From: Clostridia bacterium
GTDB lineage: Bacteria > Bacillota > Clostridia > UBA1212 > UBA1255
Length of the DNA stretch: 37,536 nt
NCBI GenBank assembly: GCA_017935905.1
Contig: JAGBGO010000004.1
Span: 1-37,536, forward strand
Direction of reading: 5' to 3'
In this document: piece after piece, positions 7,901 to 14,982 of the stretch
Position numbering within the stretch: the stretch's first letter is position 1
How the letters are laid out: every line of letters starts with the position of its first letter
Translations under genes and position numbers: made by a program
The notes under the pieces: generated by a model
The model's database searches: none
The model's input: the letters and a program-made list of their open reading frames with translations, nothing else
Told to the model about the DNA's origin: nothing

Positions 7901-9341
7901 ACGAAATATTCTTACCGATGTCGGCATACTGCTTGGCGGCTTCCCGGGTACGCTCGTCAGCCGCCTCCGGAATTTCCTTGTAAATGGCGTAGTGCCGGTC
8001 GTAGTATTCTTGTTCAATGCGTTCCCGATCCGGATTCTCGCCCAAAAGTTCGGTAAAATGCTCCACGTGCCACAATAACGTTTCCCGATATTCGTCTACC
8101 GATGGAAAAATAGGCAATTTGGGCACAAACCCTTGGCTCTTGATCAATCGGGTTTTCAACTCTGCGAACATCGCCAGCAATTCTTTCTTCGTAAATTGAC
8201 GGCGGGGTTCGTACCCACTCCAAGTAGGAACAATTTCAAAAGCCTCCATCAGCCCGCCGATCTTTCGATCGCCAAATACCAATTCCGAGAAATTCCCTAC
8301 CAATACGTCAATATCCTGATCCGGATCAATCATCAACTGCGCCCCGCAATAAAGCATCAACTGGCTCATTTTTGGTGTCATCGTATAACAAATAGCACCA
8401 AAGTACGGTGCATTATCCATATCTTGCACGCGTTTTCTCTGATATCGATTCACGCGCCAGTGCGGATAGCAAATCAATTCTCCTTCAGATGCAAAATAAT
8501 CCCACGTAGCAACTTTATGAGTTTTGGCAACTTCCCGGGCAAGCGCCGCGCCGTCGTAGCCTTCCTGAAGTTCACTCATAGGATTAAATCCAACGTTAAT
8601 ACTAAACATCGTGTCCTTCGGAAAGCGGGGCAAATACCGGATCGTATCTTCAATACACTGTTTAGCACGCGTTTTCGTTCCGTTCCAGATATGACAAGGA
8701 ATCGCCGGGTTGTGATTGGAAGGATCCGTCAGCATAGCCCAAGTACCATCCCAATTCTCCGTGTGCCGCATATCACCGCCCCAACCGGAATACGGCGTTC
8801 CCCACGTGCCGAAATTTACAATAGAATTGGGTTGGTACTCTTTAATAATTGCACAAATCTCCAAAGACAACTCCAAGAAAGTAATATGCGTACAGCCGTT
8901 TCGATTACAACCGCCCGGATCCCCCGGAAACAATCCCCAGTAATCTACGTCTTTCAAAGACCGAGCGTAATAACGCCAACACTCAAGGATTCTTGCCTTG
9001 TCTTTTGGATCGTTGGGACAAGCGAAATACCACTCTCCGCCAAAAGTGTTCACGGAAAGCATGGCTTGGAATTTCAACCCTTCTTCATGGGCACATTCAA
9101 TCATCATATTGATCGTCTTCGTCGCGTTAGTCCGACGGGTTCCGGGGTCGGCAAGCGTAGGCGGAATCCAAACGCTGAAATCCGTGTAACCAAACGCAAA
9201 AATCTGCCGAAAGAAAGCCTTCCATTCTTCCCGAGACCACTGTTGAGACGCCTGCTCAAACATAATGTTTACGTTCTCCCGGTTCAGCAAATGTTCTGCA
9301 CAATTCACATAACATTCTCTTCGTTCAAAAGTTCTTGCCAT
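7899..9341 (-). CDS. Putative TIM-barrel glycosidase-like protein of unknown family
   Basis: The product has 480 residues and no signal peptide, so it should be cytosolic. It has the alternating strand/helix pattern of a (beta/alpha)8 barrel (FGYTDFSVWIPPTLADPG, GLKFQAMLSVNTFGG, VDYWGLFPGDPGGCNRNG, NSIVNFGTWGTPYSGWGG, DTMFSINVGFNP). Aromatic and Asp/Glu residues sit at strand ends, and a helical tail begins at about residue 390. I cannot place it in a named GH family. The conserved-looking GDPGGC segment and DGTWAM are candidates for the active site. The start at 9341 has GGAGAGGA just upstream, and the gene lies 23 bases after the transporter, so the two are probably one operon. A role in glycan breakdown is inferred from position. 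Confidence 0.65.
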   Translation of the reverse strand: MARTFERRECYVNCAEHLLNRENVNIMFEQASQQWSREEWKAFFRQIFAFGYTDFSVWIPPTLADPGTRRTNATKTINMMIECAHEEGLKFQAMLSVNTFGGEWYFACPNDPKDKARILECWRYYARSLKDVDYWGLFPGDPGGCNRNGCTHITFLELSLEICAIIKEYQPNSIVNFGTWGTPYSGWGGDMRHTENWDGTWAMLTDPSNHNPAIPCHIWNGTKTRAKQCIEDTIRYLPRFPKDTMFSINVGFNPMSELQEGYDGAALAREVAKTHKVATWDYFASEGELICYPHWRVNRYQRKRVQDMDNAPYFGAICYTMTPKMSQLMLYCGAQLMIDPDQDIDVLVGNFSELVFGDRKIGGLMEAFEIVPTWSGYEPRRQFTKKELLAMFAELKTRLIKSQGFVPKLPIFPSVDEYRETLLWHVEHFTELLGENPDRERIEQEYYDRHYAIYKEIPEAADERTREAAKQYADIGKNIS

Positions 9342-9364
9342 ATTCTATCCTCTCCAATCTCTTT

Positions 9365-10270
9365 CTATAACGCAAGGAATTTAATCATCAACAACGAAAT
9401 CAGCCCAAGACACAGCCCCGCAATTCCCAAAACTGTTAATCTCTCTTTAAATACGACCAGCCCCACCAAAGCCGAAATAATGGTGGCGCCGCCATTAATA
9501 AAAGCAAATAGAATCACCGGCGAAATCATTCCCGCAGAAACAGTCGCCAATTGATTAATAACAAAAACAATGACCCCCAGAAAAAAGGCAAACAAAAGCG
9601 CCTTCTTGGGAATAGCATCCGTGCCGGCTTTTGCCCGTCCCAAGGAAGAAACAGCCGGTAATGCCAGTCCAAGAAGCACCACACCTGAAAAGAAAGAAAG
9701 CACGGAGAATAAAGAAACGCTTCCTCCCACCACATTGCGACTGAAGGCAGTTTGCATCAACATCGTAAGACCATTGGCAAGCAAGGACAAAACCAATGCC
9801 AGCAGCGTCTTCCCCGAGAAACGACCGTAAACAGTCCGGCTGCCTCCCACAAGGAAATAGGCCCCCACCATAAAACCAGCCACGAAAAACCATTGCCAAA
9901 CAGAAAGAACTTCATTAAACAAAAAAATGCCCGCAACAGAAGGCACTAGCAAACCGGCAGTTGCAAACAAAGAATCCAATACCACAGTACCTGCCGTCAG
10001 CGCATATAAAGAACAGCAGCAAGCAACGGCAAGACCAACGCCGGAGAACACCGCATAGAACGCTGTTTCCGGAAAAAGAGCAAACGTTCCTCCCGCAGGC
10101 AGATCCAATAAAAAAAGGATGGCGGCGCAAACACCTGCCACACCCAAATAGAAAAGAGTATATTTCAAATAAGCTGTCGCCGTCTTCGGCACCAACTTTG
10201 CATTGTACTTATTAAATAAGCTTTGGAATATGCGCATTACAAGCACTACACCGATATAGACCCAAACCAT
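9365..10270 (-). CDS. EamA/DMT-family transporter
   Basis: This 301-residue protein has about ten hydrophobic helices in two similar halves, the pattern of the drug/metabolite transporter (EamA) superfamily. The C-terminal half begins after KAGTDAIPKKALLF and contains PVILFAFINGGATIISALVGLVVFKERLT, whose E-R-L motif near the end of a helix is typical of the family. It would sit in the cytoplasmic membrane and move a small metabolite or sugar; the substrate cannot be read. The gene ends with TAG (9365-9367), the only amber stop of a clear gene here. A GGGG sequence lies upstream of the ATG, and its promoter carries the best AraC-type operator of the window. It is co-transcribed with the TIM-barrel protein. 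Confidence 0.85.
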   Translation of the reverse strand: MVWVYIGVVLVMRIFQSLFNKYNAKLVPKTATAYLKYTLFYLGVAGVCAAILFLLDLPAGGTFALFPETAFYAVFSGVGLAVACCCSLYALTAGTVVLDSLFATAGLLVPSVAGIFLFNEVLSVWQWFFVAGFMVGAYFLVGGSRTVYGRFSGKTLLALVLSLLANGLTMLMQTAFSRNVVGGSVSLFSVLSFFSGVVLLGLALPAVSSLGRAKAGTDAIPKKALLFAFFLGVIVFVINQLATVSAGMISPVILFAFINGGATIISALVGLVVFKERLTVLGIAGLCLGLISLLMIKFLAL

Positions 10271-10299
10271 ACGTTCGTCCCCTTTAATTAATGGATAAT

Positions 10300-10360
10300 A
10301 TTATACAAATATGGTTTCTACCCGTCTATTGCGATTGTTTGGCGTTGTATGGATATTGTT
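10300..10360 (-). promoter_or_regulatory. AraC-type operator and promoter for the transporter operon
   Basis: The -10 TATAAT is at 10300-10305. Direct-repeat half-sites AACAATCGCAATA (10327-10339) and AACAATATCCATA (10348-10360) match at 10 of 13 positions and start 21 bases apart. The inner one ends 21 bases before the -10, covering the place of the missing -35. The layout and much of the sequence match those upstream of 7802. Confidence 0.7.
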
Positions 10361-10368
10361 ATGATAAA

Positions 10369-11262
10369 TTACCGATGAGAATCCCGATACTCCTGCGGGG
10401 ATAAATTCGTATATTTTTTGAAAATGCGGCTGAAATACAATTGGTCTTTGTAGCCGTTGACCAGAGCAATTTCTTTAATGCGCATATTGGTGCTTTGCAG
10501 AAGCGTCCTGGCGTTGTCCATGCGAATCTTTGTTCTGTATGCAAGGGGCGACAAACCCATGCTTTTCTTAAAAATAGTAATAAAATAGTACTTGTCCAAA
10601 TGAACCATCCGGGCGTATTCGCCCACGGATTTATCGCTGGCATAATTGGCGTTCATTTCCTCGATCACCGGTGCCAAAACTTCATAATGGTTCTTCTCTA
10701 CGTTCTTGCCGTACTGCGCCCTCCCCCGCGCCGCGTAAGATAGCAGCATCCGCATAAGACCGGTAATCACGTCGTTATAAAAAGCATTCTGCAGCGTAAG
10801 TTCCTGGAAGATTTTATTGTACAAGTCCGCAATTTCTGCACTTTTTCCCACGGAAAACACGCCGGTTTCCCAAATGTCGTAGTTTTGCAGCAACGACGCT
10901 ACTTCGGTACCGGTAAAATGGATCCAAAATACTTCTGTTTCCCGATTTTTATCGGCTTTGTAGATATATTTTTCATACGCTTTCGGCGGGTAAATATACA
11001 TTTGACCCGACTGCATCCGTCCGATTTCCTGTTCCTGCGCATCCAGTATAACGGTTTCACCCCGCCATACGTACAGTAGTTGCCAGTCCAGGCGCTCTCC
11101 GGCTTTACGGTATGTGGTAATATCATTTTGGCGAATAATATAGTGGCCGCAGCCATTTACGTGCAAAGCTTCCTCCGAGGAACAATTCGGCACGGAATAA
11201 CTGCCGTCCGAACGGTTTCCAATGCCGTGAAGAATATGCATATTATTGTTAACTTCGGCCAC
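10369..11262 (-). CDS. AraC-family transcriptional regulator
   Basis: I start this 297-residue protein at the GTG at 11262, which follows AGAGGTGA and a consensus promoter; an earlier ATG at 11343 would overlap the upstream gene. Residues about 15-150 form an AraC-type ligand-binding cupin (DWQLLYVWRGE, YIYPPKAYEKYIY, FWIHFTGTEV). The last 100 residues hold two helix-turn-helix motifs typical of AraC/XylS (SVGEYARMVHLDKYYFITIFKKSMG; IKEIALVNGYKDQLYFSRIFKKYTNLSPQEYR). It probably activates nearby glycan genes on binding a sugar. The direct-repeat operators at 5740, 7867, 10327 and 17451 are candidate targets, though the second AraC protein (13728) is an alternative. It has its own promoter inside the minus-strand gene series. 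Confidence 0.9.
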   Translation of the reverse strand: MAEVNNNMHILHGIGNRSDGSYSVPNCSSEEALHVNGCGHYIIRQNDITTYRKAGERLDWQLLYVWRGETVILDAQEQEIGRMQSGQMYIYPPKAYEKYIYKADKNRETEVFWIHFTGTEVASLLQNYDIWETGVFSVGKSAEIADLYNKIFQELTLQNAFYNDVITGLMRMLLSYAARGRAQYGKNVEKNHYEVLAPVIEEMNANYASDKSVGEYARMVHLDKYYFITIFKKSMGLSPLAYRTKIRMDNARTLLQSTNMRIKEIALVNGYKDQLYFSRIFKKYTNLSPQEYRDSHR

Positions 11263-11280
11263 TTTAATCACCTCTGTATC

Positions 11281-11310
11281 ATTATACACAATCTTGTGAT
11301 ATTCTGTCAA
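11281..11310 (-). promoter_or_regulatory. Consensus sigma-A promoter of the AraC gene
   Basis: TTGACA (minus strand, 11305-11310), 18-base spacer, TATAAT (11281-11286). The predicted transcript starts about 11 bases before the GTG at 11262, so the leader is just long enough for the AGAGGTGA. The -35 overlaps the stop codon of the creatininase-family gene. Confidence 0.75.
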
Positions 11311-12044
11311 ACAATGACTTTCCGCAACCCCTCCAACGTGCAAGCCACCATGTGCTTGCCAAGGTCTTCACTGCTCTCAATGGCACTTTGAGAGAACCAT
11401 TCCGTGTTGTCTTTGCATCGGGATAAGTCCACGTATTGAGGGTCGGTTCCCATCAGCAGAGAGGTTTCCCATTTTCCCGCGTGATCAAACCCGCCGCAGG
11501 CAATCTGGGCCTCCGCACTGATGAGGGGCACTACTTTAATATAAGAGAAAGGATCCTCTCCCCCACCTAAATTTTCGTAGTAGGAAGCATAATCATCGCT
11601 CCCCCACCAGCCTTTACCGAATTTGCGTTCCATATACTCCATAGTTACCTTCTTGGCGGCTTTGTGGCATGCAATGGTCATGGGCATCAGCCCCGCACCC
11701 TCCGTTTGATGATGGGGAATCAGATAAATATTCTTGTGCCCGGCATCCAACATAGATTTCAGAATACAGTAAAGATATTCTGCATAAACATCTTCATCTA
11801 CGTGAAAATGGGAAGGTTTGGCGTCGCAGACTGCATAGGACGCAACGCCGTACCAAATCGGTGGACAGACCACGATTTCTTTTTCTTTTTCCAATTCCCG
11901 CAAACACCCGGTAACCACCAACGTGTCCGTTCCGCAGGAGGCGTGATGAGCATGATATTCCATGGTTCCAATGGGGATAATAAACGGCACCCGTCGATCT
12001 ACCGCATCTTGAATTTCATCATAGAACATTTCCAGCATTTGCAT
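11307..12044 (-). CDS. Creatininase-family amidohydrolase
   Basis: This 245-residue cytosolic protein has the creatininase fold signature. FIIPIGTMEYHAHHASCGTD (residues 21-40) carries Glu29, His31 and Asp40, which match metal ligands of the family. A second metal region is IPHHQTEGAG (109-118), and HAGKWETSLL (188-197) matches the family's HAGxxETS. Where Pseudomonas creatininase has GHxEN, this protein has HHQ, so the Glu ligand seems to be Gln113. Family members hydrolyse creatinine, mycofactocin precursors or other cyclic amides, so the substrate is not certain. The gene lies 16 bases after the creatinase-like gene, suggesting consecutive steps of one pathway. Confidence 0.85.
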   Translation of the reverse strand: MQMLEMFYDEIQDAVDRRVPFIIPIGTMEYHAHHASCGTDTLVVTGCLRELEKEKEIVVCPPIWYGVASYAVCDAKPSHFHVDEDVYAEYLYCILKSMLDAGHKNIYLIPHHQTEGAGLMPMTIACHKAAKKVTMEYMERKFGKGWWGSDDYASYYENLGGGEDPFSYIKVVPLISAEAQIACGGFDHAGKWETSLLMGTDPQYVDLSRCKDNTEWFSQSAIESSEDLGKHMVACTLEGLRKVIV

Positions 12045-12060
12045 GGCAGCGTCACCTCAC

Positions 12061-13233
12061 TCAGAACAGTTTCTCCGGACAAATCTCGGGAATTTCAGGG
12101 CTTAACAACTCAAAGCCGTTCTCTTTGACCACGATACCTTTCTCCCAGCGAACGCCGAAAGTATCAGCGGAAATATACGTATCTACCTGGTAGTACATAT
12201 TGGGTTTCAAGTGGTAGTCTGAACTGGTTTCACACCAAGGTGCTTCTACTTCAATAATGCCTGTTCCGTGAAGCGGTCCGTATACGTAATTCTTCTCATA
12301 ACCGTGATCTACGTAGTATTGATAGAAGCCTTTGGCAATGTCCGCTGCATATACGCCGGCTTTCACTTTCTGTGCACTCCAATCGTGAGCTTCCCGACAG
12401 AACTGTACGATGTCTTTCCGCTTCCCTTCTAATTTACCCAGGCAAATAGGATAACCGATGGCAGCAGAATAACCGTCAATCTTCGCAGAAAGATTCAATT
12501 GTACGATATCGCCTTTCTGGAACTCTCTGTAAGAAGAACGGGAAATAGCGTGACGGGTAGAAGCTTCGGAGAAAACGTACATGGGGAGGCCTTCGTACTC
12601 TGCACCGTGCTCGTAAACAGCCTTCTGGGCAACGCCCACCATTTGAAGTTCCGTAACACCGGGTCGAATGGCTTTAATAACTTCTTCCGTAGCAATATTG
12701 GCAATTCGGTAGCCCTCTCGCAAACAGTTCAATTCATTTTCACTCTTAATAGAACGAAGTTCCACCATCACTTTGCCCGCATCCACAATTTCCGCCTCGG
12801 GGAATGCATCCCGAATGGCGTTAAAAATGGTTACGGACGTATCCAAGAAGGATGCAATACCGATCCGGATATGCTTGCCGGTAACTTTAATGTATTTGAA
12901 TACGTCTGCAAAAGTATCCGGCTTCAATTCCGGGTATGCAGGGTCTGCACCTTCGCGGTAAGCGGTAAGCACAAAAGTCTTATCTAACTTATTTCTGTCA
13001 GCACCGAAAATAGCAGATTCCGGACCGACCATAAGTGCCGCCTCTCCCGTTGCAGAGATTGCAACACCGGAGCGTTCAAACAAAGGCCAGAAGCCGGAAA
13101 AATATCTGGGGTTTGCGTAATCGGCCTCATTTCCGTTCACGATCAAGGCATCCAAACCTTCTCTGCGTAAAATGGCTGCCGCTTTGGCAACTCTTTCCTT
13201 GTACTCGTAATCAGGGATACAAATTCTTGACAT
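12061..13233 (-). CDS. Creatinase-like M24 'pita-bread' protein lacking key metal ligands
   Basis: The product has 390 residues, close to creatinase (about 400). Residues 1-150 are the creatinase/prolidase N-terminal domain; about 165-380 are the M24 domain. His228 (EASTRHAIS) and His322 (GPLHGTG) are kept. The two Asp ligands of M24 metallopeptidases are replaced by Asn247 (VQLNLSA) and Ala258 (DGYSAAIG); Glu364 (VRWEKG) remains and the other Glu is Asp351. Loss of both Asp residues is what separates metal-free creatinase (creatine amidinohydrolase, giving sarcosine and urea) from aminopeptidase P, so amidinohydrolase-like chemistry is more likely than peptidase activity. The ATG follows AAAGGAGG. 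It is second in the operon with the ASRT-like and creatininase-family genes. Confidence 0.85.
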   Translation of the reverse strand: MSRICIPDYEYKERVAKAAAILRREGLDALIVNGNEADYANPRYFSGFWPLFERSGVAISATGEAALMVGPESAIFGADRNKLDKTFVLTAYREGADPAYPELKPDTFADVFKYIKVTGKHIRIGIASFLDTSVTIFNAIRDAFPEAEIVDAGKVMVELRSIKSENELNCLREGYRIANIATEEVIKAIRPGVTELQMVGVAQKAVYEHGAEYEGLPMYVFSEASTRHAISRSSYREFQKGDIVQLNLSAKIDGYSAAIGYPICLGKLEGKRKDIVQFCREAHDWSAQKVKAGVYAADIAKGFYQYYVDHGYEKNYVYGPLHGTGIIEVEAPWCETSSDYHLKPNMYYQVDTYISADTFGVRWEKGIVVKENGFELLSPEIPEICPEKLF

Positions 13234-13260
13234 ATTTTTGTCCTCCTTTAAATTTCTTCT

Positions 13261-13617
13261 TTATTCACAATAGCCCGGTGTGGTGTAGAATTGCACCTTA
13301 CGGGGTTCCGCTCTTCCATATTGTGCCACGACGGGCACGTCACTTTCCAACATAATGGCATACTGCTCACCTTCCAGCGCCGTGTGTCCGCAAAAATCCA
13401 CCGGATTGTTGGACCGTAAGCACCGCACCCGCATACCTTCCACTTCTGCCATAAACCGAACCGGTTCTTTGTCTACGTAAAGCAACGTAAATTGAATATG
13501 GGCCGTTTGGTCCGTTACGTTGGTTACAATCACCGATTCATGACCCGGGATTTCATTGTCCCCTACAGGCGGAAGTTCTGCATCGGGAAAGATCCACACT
13601 TTCTTTCCATACTCCAT
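13261..13617 (-). CDS. Anabaena sensory rhodopsin transducer (ASRT)-like small-molecule-binding protein
   Basis: This 118-residue protein resembles ASRT along its length: KVWIFPDAELPP near the start, HESVIVTNVTDQTAHIQFTL followed by DKEPVRF (residues about 25-55), and SDVPVVAQYGR near the end. ASRT was first found next to a rhodopsin, but the wider family is a beta-sandwich thought to bind small molecules and often occurs beside catabolic genes. There is no rhodopsin gene here, and the gene opens an operon with amidohydrolases, so metabolite binding or an accessory catalytic role is more likely than light signalling (inference). AAAGGAGG lies 8 bases before the ATG. Confidence 0.8.
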   Translation of the reverse strand: MEYGKKVWIFPDAELPPVGDNEIPGHESVIVTNVTDQTAHIQFTLLYVDKEPVRFMAEVEGMRVRCLRSNNPVDFCGHTALEGEQYAIMLESDVPVVAQYGRAEPRKVQFYTTPGYCE

Positions 13618-13647
13618 AGAATCGCCTCCTTTTGTCTATCTGTAGTT

Positions 13648-13656
13648 ATTATAGCA
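13648..13656 (-). promoter_or_regulatory. Extended -10 promoter for the amidohydrolase operon
   Basis: On the minus strand TGC-TATAAT (13648-13656) lies 30 bases before the ATG at 13617. There is no good -35. Two related 13-mers, GATAATATCACAA (13675-13687) and GAAAATTTTACTA (13696-13708), sit at the same 21/21 spacing as the other operators but match their sequence poorly. The region overlaps the divergent promoter of the AraC gene. Confidence 0.5.
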
Positions 13657-13686
13657 TTGACAACCGTCTTTTTCTTGTGATATTAT
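13657..13686 (+). promoter_or_regulatory. Consensus promoter for the second AraC gene
   Basis: TTGACA (13657-13662), 18-base spacer, TATTAT (13681-13686). It overlaps the divergent minus-strand promoter, so the regulator could control both. Confidence 0.7.
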
Positions 13687-13727
13687 CACTCAAAATAGTA
13701 AAATTTTCACTTTTTCGAGGTAAAAAG

Positions 13728-14606
13728 ATGCAAAAATTTCAATTTCTTGATAAAAAACAGCACGGCACTGCCGATTTCCCGGTAGAATATTATTTTGTAA
13801 ACGCATCGCACCCCCGTTACACGATGGCGTTTCACTGGCACAAGGAGTGGGAACTGCTCCGGGTGTTGGAGGGAGAATTTCTACTGTCTTTAGACGACGT
13901 TTCTTATTCCCTGCACCCGGGAGAGGCGGTGTTGATTGCCCCGGAAACCCTCCACGGCGGCGAACCTCAACAATGTGTGTATGAATGTTTAGTGTTTGAT
14001 TTTTATGGAATTTTCAAAAAGATGGAAGCGTTAAAACCCCATTTCACTCCTTTTTACCGGAATGAATGGATTCCGGAGCCCCTCCTTCCTGCCGGAGATG
14101 CAGAGGTGACCATTTTAATGAATCTGTTTCAGCAGGACGAACCCTGTTGTCGGGAGCTCAAAGCCATTGCCGGCCTGATTCGTCTGTTTACGTCAGTAAT
14201 TGAAGGGAAGAAATATCAAATCCTTCCGCCGGACAGCCCCCAAAGCAAACCTTGGTCCGTTCGGATTAAAACCGTTTTGGAATACATCGAGGGGCATTTC
14301 GGGGAAAATATTTCCTTGGATACCCTGGCACAAATAGCAGGAATGAATGCCCGCTATTTCTGCCGCGTGTTTGATTCTCTTACCCATCACACACCGATGA
14401 ACTACGTCAATCTGTACCGGGTGGAGCAAGCGGCGTTCCTTTTGGAAACAACAGACAAAACCATTACACAAATTGCGGCGGAATGTGGCTTCTGGGAAAG
14501 CAGTTATTTTACAAAAGTGTTCAAAAAAGCGAAGGGCTGCACCCCGAAAATTTATCGGGGAAATATAAAAAAAGGGCTATCTCAAAACGATTATGAGAAA
14601 TATTGA
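13728..14606 (+). CDS. AraC-family transcriptional regulator
   Basis: I start this 292-residue protein at the ATG at 13728, preceded by GAGG; a start further upstream would lie inside the promoter. The N-terminal half is a cupin (FHWHKEWELLRVLEGEF, LHPGEAVLIAPETLHGG). The C-terminal half has two helix-turn-helix motifs (ISLDTLAQIAGMNARYFCRVFDSLT; ITQIAAECGFWESSYFTKVFKKAKGCTPKIYR). It is transcribed away from the ASRT/creatinase/creatininase operon with overlapping promoters, the classic position of a local regulator. It may instead, or also, be the activator that uses the 21-base-spaced operators. The effector is unknown. Confidence 0.92.
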   Translation: MQKFQFLDKKQHGTADFPVEYYFVNASHPRYTMAFHWHKEWELLRVLEGEFLLSLDDVSYSLHPGEAVLIAPETLHGGEPQQCVYECLVFDFYGIFKKMEALKPHFTPFYRNEWIPEPLLPAGDAEVTILMNLFQQDEPCCRELKAIAGLIRLFTSVIEGKKYQILPPDSPQSKPWSVRIKTVLEYIEGHFGENISLDTLAQIAGMNARYFCRVFDSLTHHTPMNYVNLYRVEQAAFLLETTDKTITQIAAECGFWESSYFTKVFKKAKGCTPKIYRGNIKKGLSQNDYEKY

Positions 14607-14643
14607 AGAACAGAGCTTTTTTATATAGGTTGGCGGGCAGAAC

Positions 14644-14708
14644 CCATTCCGTTTATAAAAAAAATAAAAACGGTATGGATTTTCACTATAAGAAAGGCGG
14701 AAATCCAT
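14644..14708. other. Overlapping alternative hairpins in an AT-rich gap
   Basis: CCATTCCGTTT (14644-14654) can pair with AAACGGTATGG (14668-14678, one mismatch). ATGGATTT (14675-14682), which shares four bases with that arm, can pair instead with AAATCCAT (14701-14708). The two folds exclude each other. The rest of the 14607-14805 gap is AT-rich with no gene seen. Confidence 0.3.
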
Positions 14709-14805
14709 TCCAAAATTAAAAATTAACGAAACTGAATGCCTTTTTTTTCAAAAAAGCACATTCCAAATTGAAAATAATTCAAAAAAGTATGAATCTTGTA
14801 GCTAT

Positions 14806-14828
14806 AAAAAGAGAGGCAGCCTCTTTTG
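14806..14828 (-). terminator. Terminator after the small acidic peptide gene
   Basis: On the minus strand AAAAGAGG-CTG-CCTCT is followed by CTTTTTATA, 13 bases after the TAA of the 42-codon gene. Confidence 0.65.
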
Positions 14829-14840
14829 ATCAAACAACGG

Positions 14841-14969
14841 TTATAACCCGAACTCGTCTCCCCAGAAATCTCCGTCTCCCGTGTCTTCGCCATTAGACAG
14901 TGTCACGATGTCAGAACTTTCAAAATAATAAATTTCTAATTCTGCTTCTTCAAAATTTATCTTTGTCAT
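14841..14969 (-). CDS. 42-residue acidic peptide, coupled to the surface protein
   Basis: The ATG at 14969 follows AAGGAGG 8 bases upstream; the TAA of the preceding gene runs directly into this ribosome binding site, giving translational coupling with a 13-base gap. The product begins MTKINFEEAELEIYYFES and ends GDGDFWGDEFGL. It has about twelve acidic residues, no signal peptide and no Cys. Short peptides with a 'F.ap.lEi..Fe..DiiT.S.G' start and a Gly/Asp-rich end are common in Clostridia, but I know no proven function. A terminator follows at once, so it is a real 3' member of the operon. It could be a secreted peptide precursor, a chaperone for the exported protein, or unrelated. Confidence 0.7.
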   Translation of the reverse strand: MTKINFEEAELEIYYFESSDIVTLSNGEDTGDGDFWGDEFGL

Positions 14970-14982
14970 CGTACATCCCTCC

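Noticed and set aside
8133..9554. Long plus-strand ORF of 473 codons antisense to the TIM-barrel gene
   Set aside because: It has no ribosome binding site and its product is rich in basic and unordered residues. It covers the whole minus-strand gene, which has clear protein-like features.
13261..13617. Light-sensing function for the ASRT-like gene
   Set aside because: There is no rhodopsin gene in the window, the context is catabolic, and the family is wider than its founding member.
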